Virus record (IMG/VR): IMGVR_UViG_3300029349_000011
Coordinates: 1 to 21,098 of that record
Reading direction: 5' to 3' (one strand)
Source of the DNA: a virus
DNA length: 21,098 bases
In this document: positions 1 through 6,039 of the stretch, piece after piece
Layout: every line of letters begins with the position of its first letter
Position numbering within the stretch: the stretch's first letter is position 1
The notes under the pieces: generated by a model
Told to the model about the DNA's origin: nothing
The model's input: only the letters and a program-made list of their open reading frames with translations
Databases searched by the model: none
Translations under genes and position numbers: made by a program

Positions 1-99
1 TGGTATGGGGTGTGTGTCTGGGGTTTGTCTTTGATTGTTCTCATCTCATCCTGTGAGCCGGCTGATATATCACAGGAATATCTCTGCGAGCTTGACTAG
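1..99 (+). CDS. Possible 3' end of a small lipoprotein-like ORF (partial at window edge)
   Basis: Frame 1 is open from the window edge to TAG at 97-99, giving 32 residues. They include a hydrophobic run (WGLSLIVLISSC) that resembles a signal peptide with a lipobox-like ISSC, followed by a short polar tail (EPADISQEYLCELD). No start codon with a ribosome binding site is visible in the window; a GTG at 10 is possible. An 8-bp inverted repeat (49-77) lies inside it, and the region is G-rich compared with the genes around it, so it may equally be non-coding. A small lysis lipoprotein would fit a phage, but this is a guess. Low confidence. Confidence 0.22.
   Translation, partial: WYGVCVWGLSLIVLISSCEPADISQEYLCELD
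49..77. other. Inverted repeat / hairpin 1
   Basis: TCCTGTGA (49-56) and TCACAGGA (70-77) are perfect 8-bp complements separated by 13 bases. The loop side includes the palindrome AGCCGGCT (56-63). It could form an RNA hairpin on either strand or be a dyad operator. No T-run follows on the + strand, so it is not a typical intrinsic terminator. Confidence 0.5.
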
Positions 100-145
100 G
101 TTCCTGGAAGTGTGCTATGATTGTTCTTGTCGGTAGGAGAAGGAC

Positions 146-177
146 TCGGGGAGTACAGGGGATTGCTGTACGACCGA
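146..177 (+). other. Inverted repeat / hairpin 2
   Basis: TCGG (146-149) pairs with CCGA (174-177) and GTACAG (153-158) pairs with CTGTAC (166-171), around a 7-base loop and a small internal loop (GGA/GA). This gives a two-part stem in the G-rich part of the leader. It is consistent with a structured untranslated RNA; no known RNA family is recognised. Confidence 0.4.
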
Positions 178-232
178 AGGGGGATAGTTCTCTTGCCGGC
201 ATACTATACGATATAACAGCTAAGCCATAATA

Positions 233-276
233 AAGCCTAGGATTGTTCGGGATAATACCTGGATGGTCCTAGGCTT
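233..276 (+). terminator. Hairpin 3, possible terminator
   Basis: AAGCCTAGGA (233-242) and TCCTAGGCTT (267-276) are perfect 10-bp complements with a 24-base loop. The right arm is followed by TCTCCTTT, a modest pyrimidine-rich tail. This could terminate transcription entering from the left before the operon promoter at 551. The large loop and imperfect T-tract make the terminator call moderate at best. Confidence 0.4.
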
Positions 277-304
277 CTCCTTTGTGTAGGCTAAGGCTTC
301 TCCC

Positions 305-419
305 ATCTGGATCCGTGATGGACAATACCTGAACTATCTGAGTTAAAGATACCCTTATTCTTTAATTAAAGGATGCCCTATACACACGGGTGAGTGAACC
401 TATCTGTATTTGTGATGGA
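305..419 (+). repeat. Diverged 18-bp direct repeat pair
   Basis: ATCTGGATCCGTGATGGA (305-322) and ATCTGTATTTGTGATGGA (402-419) match at 15 of 18 positions and lie 97 bases apart. They sit upstream of the operon promoter in non-coding DNA and may be regulator-binding sites. Confidence 0.4.
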
Positions 420-550
420 GAAGTCCAGTTGAAGCTTATAATATAATGCTTGTATGCAACTTGTATACCTAGATTAAAGATAACCATGCATGTCTTATCT
501 CCCTCTCTATAATCTGTATTAGCATATATAGAACTGTTAGAACTTGTGTG

Positions 551-579
551 TTGCGGCGAATCGGAAAAGGTGCTATAAT
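551..579 (+). promoter_or_regulatory. Sigma70-type promoter for the rightward operon
   Basis: TTGCGG (551-556) and a perfect TATAAT (574-579) are separated by exactly 17 bases, and TGC precedes the -10, resembling an extended -10. Transcription would begin near 586, about 40 bases before the first small gene, which has its own AAGGAG. It is the strongest promoter-like element found on the + strand and is the natural start of the 626-7095 transcription unit. Confidence 0.65.
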
Positions 580-625
580 ACTTCTAGCTGCTAATCAGGG
601 CAGTGATTAACAAGGAGAAATTAAA

Positions 626-721
626 ATGGTCAGATTAACTTGGATAGCATTCTGTTATCAGCTTGAAGCAGCATCAATAACAGTTGGAAGCTTCTTTCGT
701 GGCTTCTGGGCTTCATTGTAA
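626..721 (+). CDS. Very small protein, unknown (31 aa)
   Basis: ATG at 626 is preceded by AAGGAG (612-617) at an 8-base distance and lies about 40 bases after the predicted transcription start, so translation is well supported despite the size. The product (MVRLTWIAFCYQL... ending FRGFWASL) is hydrophobic and aromatic with scattered charges, which suggests membrane association, but no clean transmembrane segment or family is recognised. It is the first gene of the operon. It ends at TAA 719-721, inside the -35 of the next promoter-like element. Confidence 0.55.
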   Translation: MVRLTWIAFCYQLEAASITVGSFFRGFWASL

Positions 722-744
722 GAAACTGATGTTTCTGATATAAT
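716..744 (+). promoter_or_regulatory. Second sigma70-like promoter with dyad in its spacer
   Basis: TTGTAA (716-721) and TATAAT (739-744) are separated by exactly 17 bases. The spacer contains AGAAAC (721-726) and GTTTCT (731-736), a 6-bp inverted repeat that could be an operator. It would serve the gene starting at 773, which has a strong AAGGAGG. Confidence 0.5.
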
Positions 745-772
745 TAGTTACTATTAGAACAAGGAGGATTAT

Positions 773-940
773 ATGTCTAAGAAGAATAAGAATGAAGTTT
801 GTGAGTCTTGCGGCCGACCGAAGATGGATGAGGCCATGAACCACTTTAAAGCAGTGCAAGAAGCAATGCAGTATATTAGAATTAATGATAACAGTCCATA
901 CATGGTAGAAGAACTACCGCTTTACGAAGGAGCTAAGTAA
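773..940 (+). CDS. Small CxxC protein, unknown (55 aa)
   Basis: ATG 773 follows AAGGAGG (761-767) at good spacing. The 55-residue product has a lysine-rich start (MSKKNKNEV), a single CESC knuckle at residues 10-13 followed by GRPKMDEA, and an amphipathic helix (HFKAVQEAMQYIR), then an acidic tail. One CxxC pair could bind zinc only as a dimer or together with a partner. No family is recognised. Its TAA overlaps the next gene's ATG (TAATG), so the two are probably translationally coupled. Confidence 0.7.
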   Translation: MSKKNKNEVCESCGRPKMDEAMNHFKAVQEAMQYIRINDNSPYMVEELPLYEGAK

Positions 941-1053
941 TGAATAACGCAATCACATATGCAGGAGCTGTCTGGCTGATAGGTGGCTGGACTGTAGGTA
1001 GAATCATTGGCATTATCCTTATTGATAGATTAGGTAGACGTCATGGTAAGTGA
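940..1053 (+). CDS. Small single-pass membrane protein (37 aa)
   Basis: ATG 940 overlaps the previous stop and is preceded by GAAGGAG (926-932). The product has a long hydrophobic stretch (about residues 5-28, AGAVWLIGGWTVGRIIGIIL) and a basic C-terminus (RLGRRHGK), predicting one membrane span with the positive end in the cytoplasm. The function is unknown; small membrane proteins like this are common in phage early regions. Confidence 0.6.
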   Translation: MNNAITYAGAVWLIGGWTVGRIIGIILIDRLGRRHGK

Positions 1054-1138
1054 GATAATGTTCATGACTGTTATGTTTGCGGCGATTGGATTTACCATTA
1101 AAGGTTTGTGCGGGATTGTAGGGAAGTTAGTTAAGTGA
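1043..1138 (+). CDS. Small hydrophobic protein (31 aa)
   Basis: ATG 1043 lies 11 bases inside the end of the preceding gene in another frame. The stop TGA (1136-1138) overlaps the next gene's GTG start (GTGA). The product (MVSEIMFMTVMFAAIGFTIKG..., ending KLVK) is mostly hydrophobic, consistent with one membrane span. No clear ribosome binding site precedes it, so it would rely on coupling to the gene before. Supported mainly by its tight fit between neighbours. Confidence 0.45.
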   Translation: MVSEIMFMTVMFAAIGFTIKGLCGIVGKLVK

Positions 1139-1779
1139 ACTATTTAAATTTAAATATACCTACGTTCCTTGCCTACCTTGACACAGGGTTCTTGTACAAC
1201 GAGGAACCTAACCATAAAAATGATGCAGTTCCAGTTGAAGTATTTAATTTTACTTCTATACCACAGCGTTGTGGTTTGTTTAGTGTCATGACTGAGTGGG
1301 GAACACAACATGCAAGAGTGCCGATCCATTACCTACGCGCAACACCAGATGCTACAACAGCTTACCCATTGGACTGGTTGCAGCTTTGGGATAACATGTC
1401 ATACTACGCAAGTGCCGGCATCTATGACTACCTGAAGAACAGAACAGCTATGATAATGTTAAAGGATAAGACCAGACACAAAGCTAAGTACATGTTTACT
1501 ATTGACTGGTGCCTTGGACCACAATACCATGCAGGATATGGTGAGATGGCAGCAGGACATAAGTGTGCTCACGTTTTTGAAGGTGAAGGTGGACAGTTCT
1601 TCATGCAACCAAACAACAGACTGCTGTGGTTAGATGGTGGTGCATGGATTAGTAAAGAGTTAGCCAAGCCAGACTGGAAAGTCTTTGGCTTAGAGTTCAG
1701 CTGTGAATCTACTGGCTCACGTTGGGTATCAGAATCAGATGAAGAGTTATACTTCTACGACTTTAAGGAAAAGCCATGA
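1135..1779 (+). CDS. Conserved-looking hypothetical protein (214 aa)
   Basis: The frame opens with GTG at 1135, overlapping the preceding stop by four bases, and ends with TGA at 1777-1779, overlapping the glycosyltransferase ATG. The product is rich in aromatic residues (W, Y, F), soluble, and has scattered Cys (residues 46, 127, 143 and 189) without a regular zinc motif. I do not recognise the family. Its position directly before and coupled to the glycosyltransferase and methyltransferase suggests a shared role, perhaps in sugar or surface modification, but this is only context. Confidence 0.75.
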   Translation: MNYLNLNIPTFLAYLDTGFLYNEEPNHKNDAVPVEVFNFTSIPQRCGLFSVMTEWGTQHARVPIHYLRATPDATTAYPLDWLQLWDNMSYYASAGIYDYLKNRTAMIMLKDKTRHKAKYMFTIDWCLGPQYHAGYGEMAAGHKCAHVFEGEGGQFFMQPNNRLLWLDGGAWISKELAKPDWKVFGLEFSCESTGSRWVSESDEELYFYDFKEKP

Positions 1780-3497
1780 AAGTTATTGTTTGTTCTATTG
1801 CTAAGAATGAAGCACAGTTTGTTAAGCGTTGGGCCGAGTCAGCTAAAGATGCTGATGAGGTATGGTTGCTTGATACTGGTAGTACTGATGACACTATTAA
1901 GATAGCTAAAGAGTGTGGTGTTCATGTCATTGAGAAGGCATGGGAAGATTGGTCTTTTGCGGTGGCTCGAAACCATTTGCTTGATAACCTACCTGATGAG
2001 GATGCTTGGCTTATTAACTTAGACCTTGATGAAGTTTTAATTGATGGTTGGCGCGGCCATATCGATAGTGCACCTACTGATGTCAACAGATTAAGATACG
2101 AGTACACGTGGTCATGGAAGGAAGATGGCACACCAGGATTGCAGTATCATGGGGATAAGATTGTGCGTAGACACAGTCACCACTGGGTTAACCGTGTACA
2201 TGAGGTTAATATTACCAAGCCAGGACATGTTGAGCGTCAAGCTTTCATAGGATTACAGATCCACCATCATGCTGACAACAGTAAGCCGCGCAGTCAGTAT
2301 CTTCCTTTACTTCTTAAAGATGTTGAAGAGAACCCTAACAATGACCGTAATACTTATTATGCAGCAAGAGAATTGTTTTTTCACGGGCGATTTGAAGAAG
2401 CTACAGTATTATTTAAACGTCACTTGACTATGCCTGAGTCAACGTGGAATGCTGAACGCGCATGGTCAATGAGATACCTAGCTAAGATGCATCCTACTGA
2501 GGCAGAGCATTGGTTGTTGCGTGCTTGTGGTGAGTATCCTCATGGTGCTGAAGTATGGACTGACCTTGCTAGACATTACTACATGGCAGAGAACTGGATT
2601 GGCATGTACTTTGCGGCCAAGCGTGCACTTACCATACCGTACAGTGCAGGATTATATTTAACTGAACCTGATGCTTATGGTTGGTGGCCTAATGACATGG
2701 CTGCTCTAGCTGCTCATCGTATTGGTTTAGATAAAGAAGCATTGCACTATGGTCAGATTGCTCTTGCTTTAAGTTCTGATGATGATAGATTAAAGAGTAA
2801 CTTATTCTTTTATAAGTTGCGCGGATCTAAAATCAATGTAGTCATACCAACCAAGACAAACATCGGTGGCTTGACCAAGCTTGTAGGTCAGCTGCTTGCT
2901 GACACGATGGTAAATAAGATTATCATTGTTGCAGATGGCAGTGAAGCTTATAATAATTTAACTGCAATACCAAAGTTCAACAAAGTAATTAAAGTTATGG
3001 TCAATGAAGGCGTTGGCATCCATGCTATGTGGAACTTAGGCATGAACATCGCAGGATATGATGGGCACATTGCATTTATTAATGATGATGTAAGTCTTGA
3101 GAAGGACTGCATGTATGAACTAGGTGCAGTGCTGTCAAAGAATCATGACTATGGTTTGATTTGCCCAAGCTACTCTACTGTTAAAGCAACTGAAGATGTG
3201 GTTGTTACTGACACATGCCGTAGTAGATACGATGGTACTGGTGGTATGGCTGGCTTCTGCATGGTGCTAACTGAGAACCTGGTGCCACAGTTCCGCTTTG
3301 ATGAGAACATGAAGTGGTGGTATGGTGATGATGAGATAGTTGATTGGGTCACTAAACAGAATCGCAAGTGTGTGATTAGTGCGGCGACCAGCTGTACACA
3401 TGATGATTCTAAAACTATAAAGACCAATCCACCAAAGGATTTTGCTGCAGCAGTGGCAAATGACAAAAGAATATACGAAGGAAAGAAGAATGCATAA
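1776..3497 (+). CDS. Two-domain glycosyltransferase (GT2-type / TPR-like / GT2-type)
   Basis: The 573-aa product begins with a GT-A fold, family-2-like domain: IVCSIAKNEAQFV near residues 4-16, LLDTGSTDDT at 31-40 and the nucleotide-sugar/metal motif NLDLDEV at 81-87. A helical middle part (about 175-345) with repeated W/A/Y-rich helices looks like TPR repeats. A second GT2-like domain starts near residue 352 (KINVVIPTKTN) with IIIVADGS and the DxD-equivalent INDDVS near 435-440. Two catalytic-type domains separated by TPRs suggest sequential transfer or a polymerising/bifunctional enzyme. It would modify a glycan, protein or DNA base; the acceptor cannot be told. The start is coupled (ATGA) to the upstream gene. 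The ORF is intact and has no in-frame CGG. Confidence 0.9.
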   Translation: MKVIVCSIAKNEAQFVKRWAESAKDADEVWLLDTGSTDDTIKIAKECGVHVIEKAWEDWSFAVARNHLLDNLPDEDAWLINLDLDEVLIDGWRGHIDSAPTDVNRLRYEYTWSWKEDGTPGLQYHGDKIVRRHSHHWVNRVHEVNITKPGHVERQAFIGLQIHHHADNSKPRSQYLPLLLKDVEENPNNDRNTYYAARELFFHGRFEEATVLFKRHLTMPESTWNAERAWSMRYLAKMHPTEAEHWLLRACGEYPHGAEVWTDLARHYYMAENWIGMYFAAKRALTIPYSAGLYLTEPDAYGWWPNDMAALAAHRIGLDKEALHYGQIALALSSDDDRLKSNLFFYKLRGSKINVVIPTKTNIGGLTKLVGQLLADTMVNKIIIVADGSEAYNNLTAIPKFNKVIKVMVNEGVGIHAMWNLGMNIAGYDGHIAFINDDVSLEKDCMYELGAVLSKNHDYGLICPSYSTVKATEDVVVTDTCRSRYDGTGGMAGFCMVLTENLVPQFRFDENMKWWYGDDEIVDWVTKQNRKCVISAATSCTHDDSKTIKTNPPKDFAAAVANDKRIYEGKKNA

Positions 3498-3993
3498 TGC
3501 AGCAATGGAGTTTATATATAGTAGCTTTCATAATTGGAAAGATGATAGGACTGATTTAAATGTATTGGAGATTGGCTCACTAGATATTAATGGTAGTGTG
3601 CGTCCAATGTTTAAGCCATTCCAGTTAAACTATACTGGTATTGATATGCAAGAAGGACCAAGCGTAGACATAGTCGTAGATGCTGCTAAGTTTATTAACT
3701 TTGAAGCTTATGATGTTGTTGTTTGCGCGGAAGTCTTTGAACATACACCTCAGTGGCCACAGATTATCCAGAATACTTACAATAATTTAGTGGATGGCGG
3801 AATCTTTATCGCTACTATGGCAGGTGAGGGTAGATATCCACACTCAGCCATTGATGAGAAACCGATCCGTGATTGGGAACACTATTCAAACATAGGATGG
3901 TGGGAATTAAAGCAAACCCTTACAAAGATTGGGTTTAAAAAGGTAGACGTAAGCGTATCAGACCAAGACACACGTTGCTGGGCCGTAAAATAA
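3490..3993 (+). CDS. SAM-dependent class I methyltransferase
   Basis: The 167-aa product has the class I methyltransferase order: motif I NVLEIGSLDINGS (residues 24-36), acidic ribose-binding end of strand 2 at YTGIDM (48-53), VDAAKF for motif II, and the motif-IV-like DVVVCAEVFEHTP (75-87), then DGGIFIATM. I chose ATG 3490 (MHNAAMEF), which overlaps the previous stop by 8 bases and follows AAGGAAAG; an upstream start at 3442 would overlap the glycosyltransferase much further and has no better ribosome site. The Methyltransf_11/23-like fold is typical of small-molecule or sugar methylation. Pairing with the glycosyltransferase suggests methylation of the transferred sugar or its acceptor (inference). 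Confidence 0.88.
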   Translation: MHNAAMEFIYSSFHNWKDDRTDLNVLEIGSLDINGSVRPMFKPFQLNYTGIDMQEGPSVDIVVDAAKFINFEAYDVVVCAEVFEHTPQWPQIIQNTYNNLVDGGIFIATMAGEGRYPHSAIDEKPIRDWEHYSNIGWWELKQTLTKIGFKKVDVSVSDQDTRCWAVK

Positions 3994-4017
3994 TTGACTA
4001 TAGATAAGGAAGTTCAT

Positions 4018-4185
4018 ATGTACTATGAGAAACTAGAAGAAGTAGATAAAGAGTTAGAACAGATAGAGGCTTGGCAACAAGAGCAGTTAAAGAAACTGTA
4101 TGCCAAGACTGCAAAGAAGATAAGTAAAGCCATGGCTAAGTTGGCTATCCATATACCTGAGGAGGTTAAACGTGGACGCAAGTGA
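4018..4185 (+). CDS. Small charged coiled-coil protein (55 aa)
   Basis: ATG 4018 is preceded by AAGGAAG at about 7 bases; a TTG at 3994 in the same frame is less likely. The product is highly charged, with a heptad-like helix (YYEKLEEVDKELEQIEAW) and a Lys/Ala-rich helix, ending in KRGRK. It is predicted to be a coiled coil. The 3' end overlaps the next gene, whose ribosome site lies within it. Function unknown. Confidence 0.65.
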   Translation: MYYEKLEEVDKELEQIEAWQQEQLKKLYAKTAKKISKAMAKLAIHIPEEVKRGRK

Positions 4186-4444
4186 AGTAGCAATCAAGTT
4201 GATGCTAATGGTAGAAGAAGGATATACTTTGGATGATGCCATTGCTGACTATAAGAAAGTAATAGATGCTGTTGGTGGATCCATCACCATAGGAAGCAGT
4301 AGCAACACAGCAAGCAATGTGCTTGGTAAAACGGGTGGACGCAACGTTCCAGTTGTTAAACATCAAGACATTAAAAGTAAATTGAATCAAACTATAGCTG
4401 CATCAAGTGGCACTGCAGTACAGACAAGCATGGTTCAGTTCTAA
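4172..4444 (+). CDS. Hypothetical protein (90 aa)
   Basis: A GTG start at 4172 is preceded by a strong GAGGAGG (4159-4165). The N-terminal 35 residues look like a small helical domain (ASEVAIKLMLMVEEGYTLDD); the rest is Gly/Ser/Asn-rich and probably flexible. It overlaps the previous gene by 14 bases, consistent with coupling. No family is recognised. Confidence 0.7.
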   Translation: MDASEVAIKLMLMVEEGYTLDDAIADYKKVIDAVGGSITIGSSSNTASNVLGKTGGRNVPVVKHQDIKSKLNQTIAASSGTAVQTSMVQF

Positions 4445-4445
4445 T

Positions 4446-4628
4446 ATGAAGAAGGCTCTTTCTATTATCGTCAAGACAACAGGAGACTTAGCATTTACCT
4501 ACTCAGGTTTTGCTGTAGTTTATTTTACTTTGTCTGGCGATACTAGAAGGATAGCTTCTATTGCAATGATTACTGCATGTGTTATACATTACGCGCACCA
4601 AGTAGTGGAGGGATTAAATGGCGAGTAA
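4446..4628 (+). CDS. Small membrane protein, two predicted spans (60 aa)
   Basis: I chose ATG 4446 (MKKALSIIVK) just after the previous stop (TAA 4443-4445) rather than a start at 4407, which would overlap the upstream gene. Hydrophobic segments near residues 15-29 (AFTYSGFAVVYFTL) and 37-48 (ASIAMITACVIHYAH) with a short DTRR turn predict a helical hairpin. A small holin-like or other membrane role is possible, but a better holin candidate is at 7377-7625. Its last 11 bases overlap the start of the next gene. Confidence 0.6.
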   Translation: MKKALSIIVKTTGDLAFTYSGFAVVYFTLSGDTRRIASIAMITACVIHYAHQVVEGLNGE

Positions 4629-5083
4629 ACAAGTACATGGTCATGTCTCTACTCATGACATAGAGTATAGTGCTAACCGTAAGATTAGTTGGAAGAATGA
4701 TTTAGCTTTGCGGCAAAGAGGGTGAACGTTTGTTCCAAGGATTCTTAAATTCATTAGATAAAAAAGACTTTGAAATCAAGCGTGATATGTATCGCAATGG
4801 CAGGTTGGTTGTTGAGATAGAACAGAAACATCGTGACCAAGATTGGAAACCATCTGGTCTGTCTGTAACTACAGCTAAGTGGTGGGTCTATCTATTCTCT
4901 GACGATGCCTTCTTAGTGGTTGAAGTTGCACGTTTAAAAAAATATATTGAAATAAATAATAGTATGGAATTAAAAACATTTGCACCACGCAGCTATAATC
5001 CTACAAGAGGATACCTATTGCTGGCCGAGGACGTGAGTAAGCTAATGGCAAGTGAACTCTACGATACCAAGGAGAAGAAATGA
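4618..5083 (+). CDS. Nuclease-like protein read through a +1 frameshift at CGG 4711 (154 aa)
   Basis: Translation starts at ATG 4618 after a strong GGAGGG (4607-4612) and reads 31 codons (ending NDLAL). The next codon is CGG (4711-4713), after which the 0 frame hits TGA at 4723-4725. Skipping one C puts GGC in frame and gives DLALGKEGERLFQGFL, then a 117-residue tail with FEIKRD, RLVVEIEQK, SGLSVTTAKWW and VEVARLKKYI. The alternating E/K-rich beta strands resemble small PDDEXK-fold nuclease-like phage proteins; this family call is tentative. The 0-frame product (35 aa) would lack everything but the N-terminal leader, so recoding is needed. The stop overlaps the next ATG (ATGA). The downstream part has no credible ribosome site; a TTG at 4730 is the only start there. 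Confidence 0.8.
4708..4714 (+). promoter_or_regulatory. +1 recoding site 1: TTG-CGG-C
   Basis: 0 frame reads Leu TTG, CGG. Skipping the C (or reading CGGC as a quadruplet) gives Leu-Gly and continues AAA GAG GGT. The CGG is one of only three in-frame CGG codons seen in the window. The 0-frame stop TGA follows three codons later. Confidence 0.8.
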
Positions 5084-5617
5084 AATTACCAATAGTTGAA
5101 GTTAAGTTATGCTCACATCTCAAGAATGCTAAGCCAGGTCAACTGTCAGCAGATAAGCTGCGTAAGATTGAAGGTGGCGGGCAGCTTCACCACTGTGCAG
5201 CAGATGCATATGAAGCTATGGATGCTGCAGCTAAAGCAGAAGGAATAGAATTAAAGCCAACGAGTGCAGGTGATACTTACCGTACACTAGCAGCCCAGCT
5301 CGCTGGCTTTAACCAACGCTACCAGTTGGAGCCTATCGAAGGACAAAGTACCAGGACATATGAAGGTAAGAAATGGTATTTGAAAAAGGGGATGGCTCCA
5401 CTGGCTGCGCCAGGTACTAGTAAACACAACCTACGGAATTGCAGTTGACATTGCCAATGCCTCAGGCCCAAGACTCAAGTGGCTAGTAAAGAATGCTCCT
5501 GAGTTTGGTTTCTCATGGGAAGTAGTGCCTGAAGAACCATGGCATATCCGCTACGTAGCAGGGGATGCAGTACCTGCACGCGTAAAAGCATGGAAGGACG
5601 CTCAGAACGCATCCTAA
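5080..5617 (+). CDS. M15-family peptidase (VanY/endolysin type) read through a +1 frameshift at CGG 5434 (178 aa)
   Basis: Starts at ATG 5080 (ATGA overlap; AAGGAG at 5069-5074). The 0 frame runs to TGA 5446-5448, but at CGG 5434-5436 a +1 shift gives a 178-residue M15 (D-Ala-D-Ala carboxypeptidase-like) protein. Skipping the C restores SKHNLGIAVDI, the zinc motif SxHxxGxAxD with H116 and D123, and then EEPWH, in which H155 is the third zinc ligand and E152 the probable catalytic acid. H116 lies before the shift and D123/E152/H155 after it, so the unshifted product cannot be an active enzyme. No signal peptide is seen, as expected for an enzyme released with a holin. The likely role is peptide cleavage in peptidoglycan during lysis; a virion role is possible. 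Confidence 0.85.
5431..5437 (+). promoter_or_regulatory. +1 recoding site 2: CTA-CGG-A
   Basis: 0 frame reads Leu CTA, CGG, AAT TGC AGT TGA. Skipping the C gives Leu-Gly-Ile-Ala-Val-Asp. The Gly is the conserved glycine of the M15 zinc motif, which argues that the recoded residue really is Gly. Confidence 0.85.
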
Positions 5618-5643
5618 TGCGTCTGGTGGCATCCTAATATGAC

Positions 5644-6039
5644 ATGTGGGCAACGATTGGACATAGTGTGAAAGTTAATAACAGAGAGGTACCATTCCTC
5701 ATCGATGACCTATTGGCCATAACAATTAGTCCAAGACCTGAAACTGACTGGCAAGCTTTAATGGAAGCTGTACCTGGTGATGAACCAGAAGGATCTAAAG
5801 ATGCACTGCAGCCACTGCGTGAAGCAGTAGTAGATTGCATTGACATGTTGTCAGAGCAGGACCATTATATTATTGATGCCATGAACTCAGAACAAATAAC
5901 ATATGATGAGTTGGGCAAACGCTTAGGCACCTCTCTTACACATGCTTGGCGTCTACGCAATGCAGCTTATAAAAACTTAGAGCAGATATTAGAACGACAT
6001 GATGTTATAAGAATGCATTTAAGGTTAGATGATGAGTGA
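5644..6039 (+). CDS. Sigma-factor region 4-like HTH protein (131 aa)
   Basis: Residues about 58-117 read like sigma70 region 4: LREAVVDCIDMLSEQDHYII, then ITYDELGKRLGTSLTHAWRL with the expected helix-turn-helix spacing, and NAAYKNLEQIL. The N-terminal 50 residues match nothing I know and lack sigma region 2, so this would be a region-4-only protein: a diverged phage sigma, an RNAP-binding cofactor or an HTH regulator. ATG 5644 is the first start after an in-frame stop at 5635-5637; its ribosome site is weak. The next gene overlaps its end. It is a candidate for directing late transcription of the - strand arm (inference). Confidence 0.75.
   Translation: MWATIGHSVKVNNREVPFLIDDLLAITISPRPETDWQALMEAVPGDEPEGSKDALQPLREAVVDCIDMLSEQDHYIIDAMNSEQITYDELGKRLGTSLTHAWRLRNAAYKNLEQILERHDVIRMHLRLDDE

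Larger units (their letters stand above)
33..248 (+). repeat. Three dispersed copies of GATTGTTC
   Basis: The 8-mer GATTGTTC occurs at 33-40, 119-126 and 241-248, all in the same orientation, in the non-coding leader. Spacing is 86 and 122 bases. The third copy starts in the left arm of the 233-276 hairpin. Three copies of one 8-mer in about 216 bases are unlikely by chance, so they could be protein-binding sites or the remains of a repeated unit. No function can be assigned. Confidence 0.45.
1..625. other. Gene-poor structured leader region of the rightward arm
   Basis: No convincing complete gene is seen in these 625 bases. The first 280 bases are richer in G than the rest of the window and contain three inverted repeats (49-77, 146-177, 233-276) and three copies of GATTGTTC. 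The rest is very AT-rich and holds a diverged 18-bp direct repeat, a perfect 12-bp palindrome CTTTAATTAAAG at 360-371, two copies of TTAAAGATA (from about 343 and 474), overlapping TATAAT boxes at 437-447, another TATAAT at 508-513, and the promoter at 551-579. I looked for tRNA-like cloverleaves and found none. It may be a control region, an origin, or a source of small RNA; the sequence does not decide. Confidence 0.6.

Noticed and set aside
117-230. A 37-codon ORF in the leader, with an alternative +1 frame after an in-frame CGG
   Set aside because: It has CGG and two AGG codons that intact genes here avoid or rarely use, lies in the hairpin-rich region, and gives an Arg-rich peptide with no recognisable pattern. 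The CGG is preceded by Thr ACT, not Leu, and neither frame gives a plausible protein.
1-625. tRNA genes or a CRISPR array in the leader
   Set aside because: No GGTTCGA-type T-arm with matching acceptor stem and no regularly spaced repeats were found; the repeated 8-mer has irregular spacing.
3442-3490. Upstream start at 3442 for the methyltransferase
   Set aside because: It would overlap the glycosyltransferase by 56 bases without a ribosome site; ATG 3490 is better placed.
541-4720. Other TTGCGG or CTACGG hexamers as further recoding sites
   Set aside because: They occur at several places (551, 807, 1077, 1959, 2610) but the CGG is not in the reading frame of the gene, or lies in non-coding DNA, and no shift is needed.
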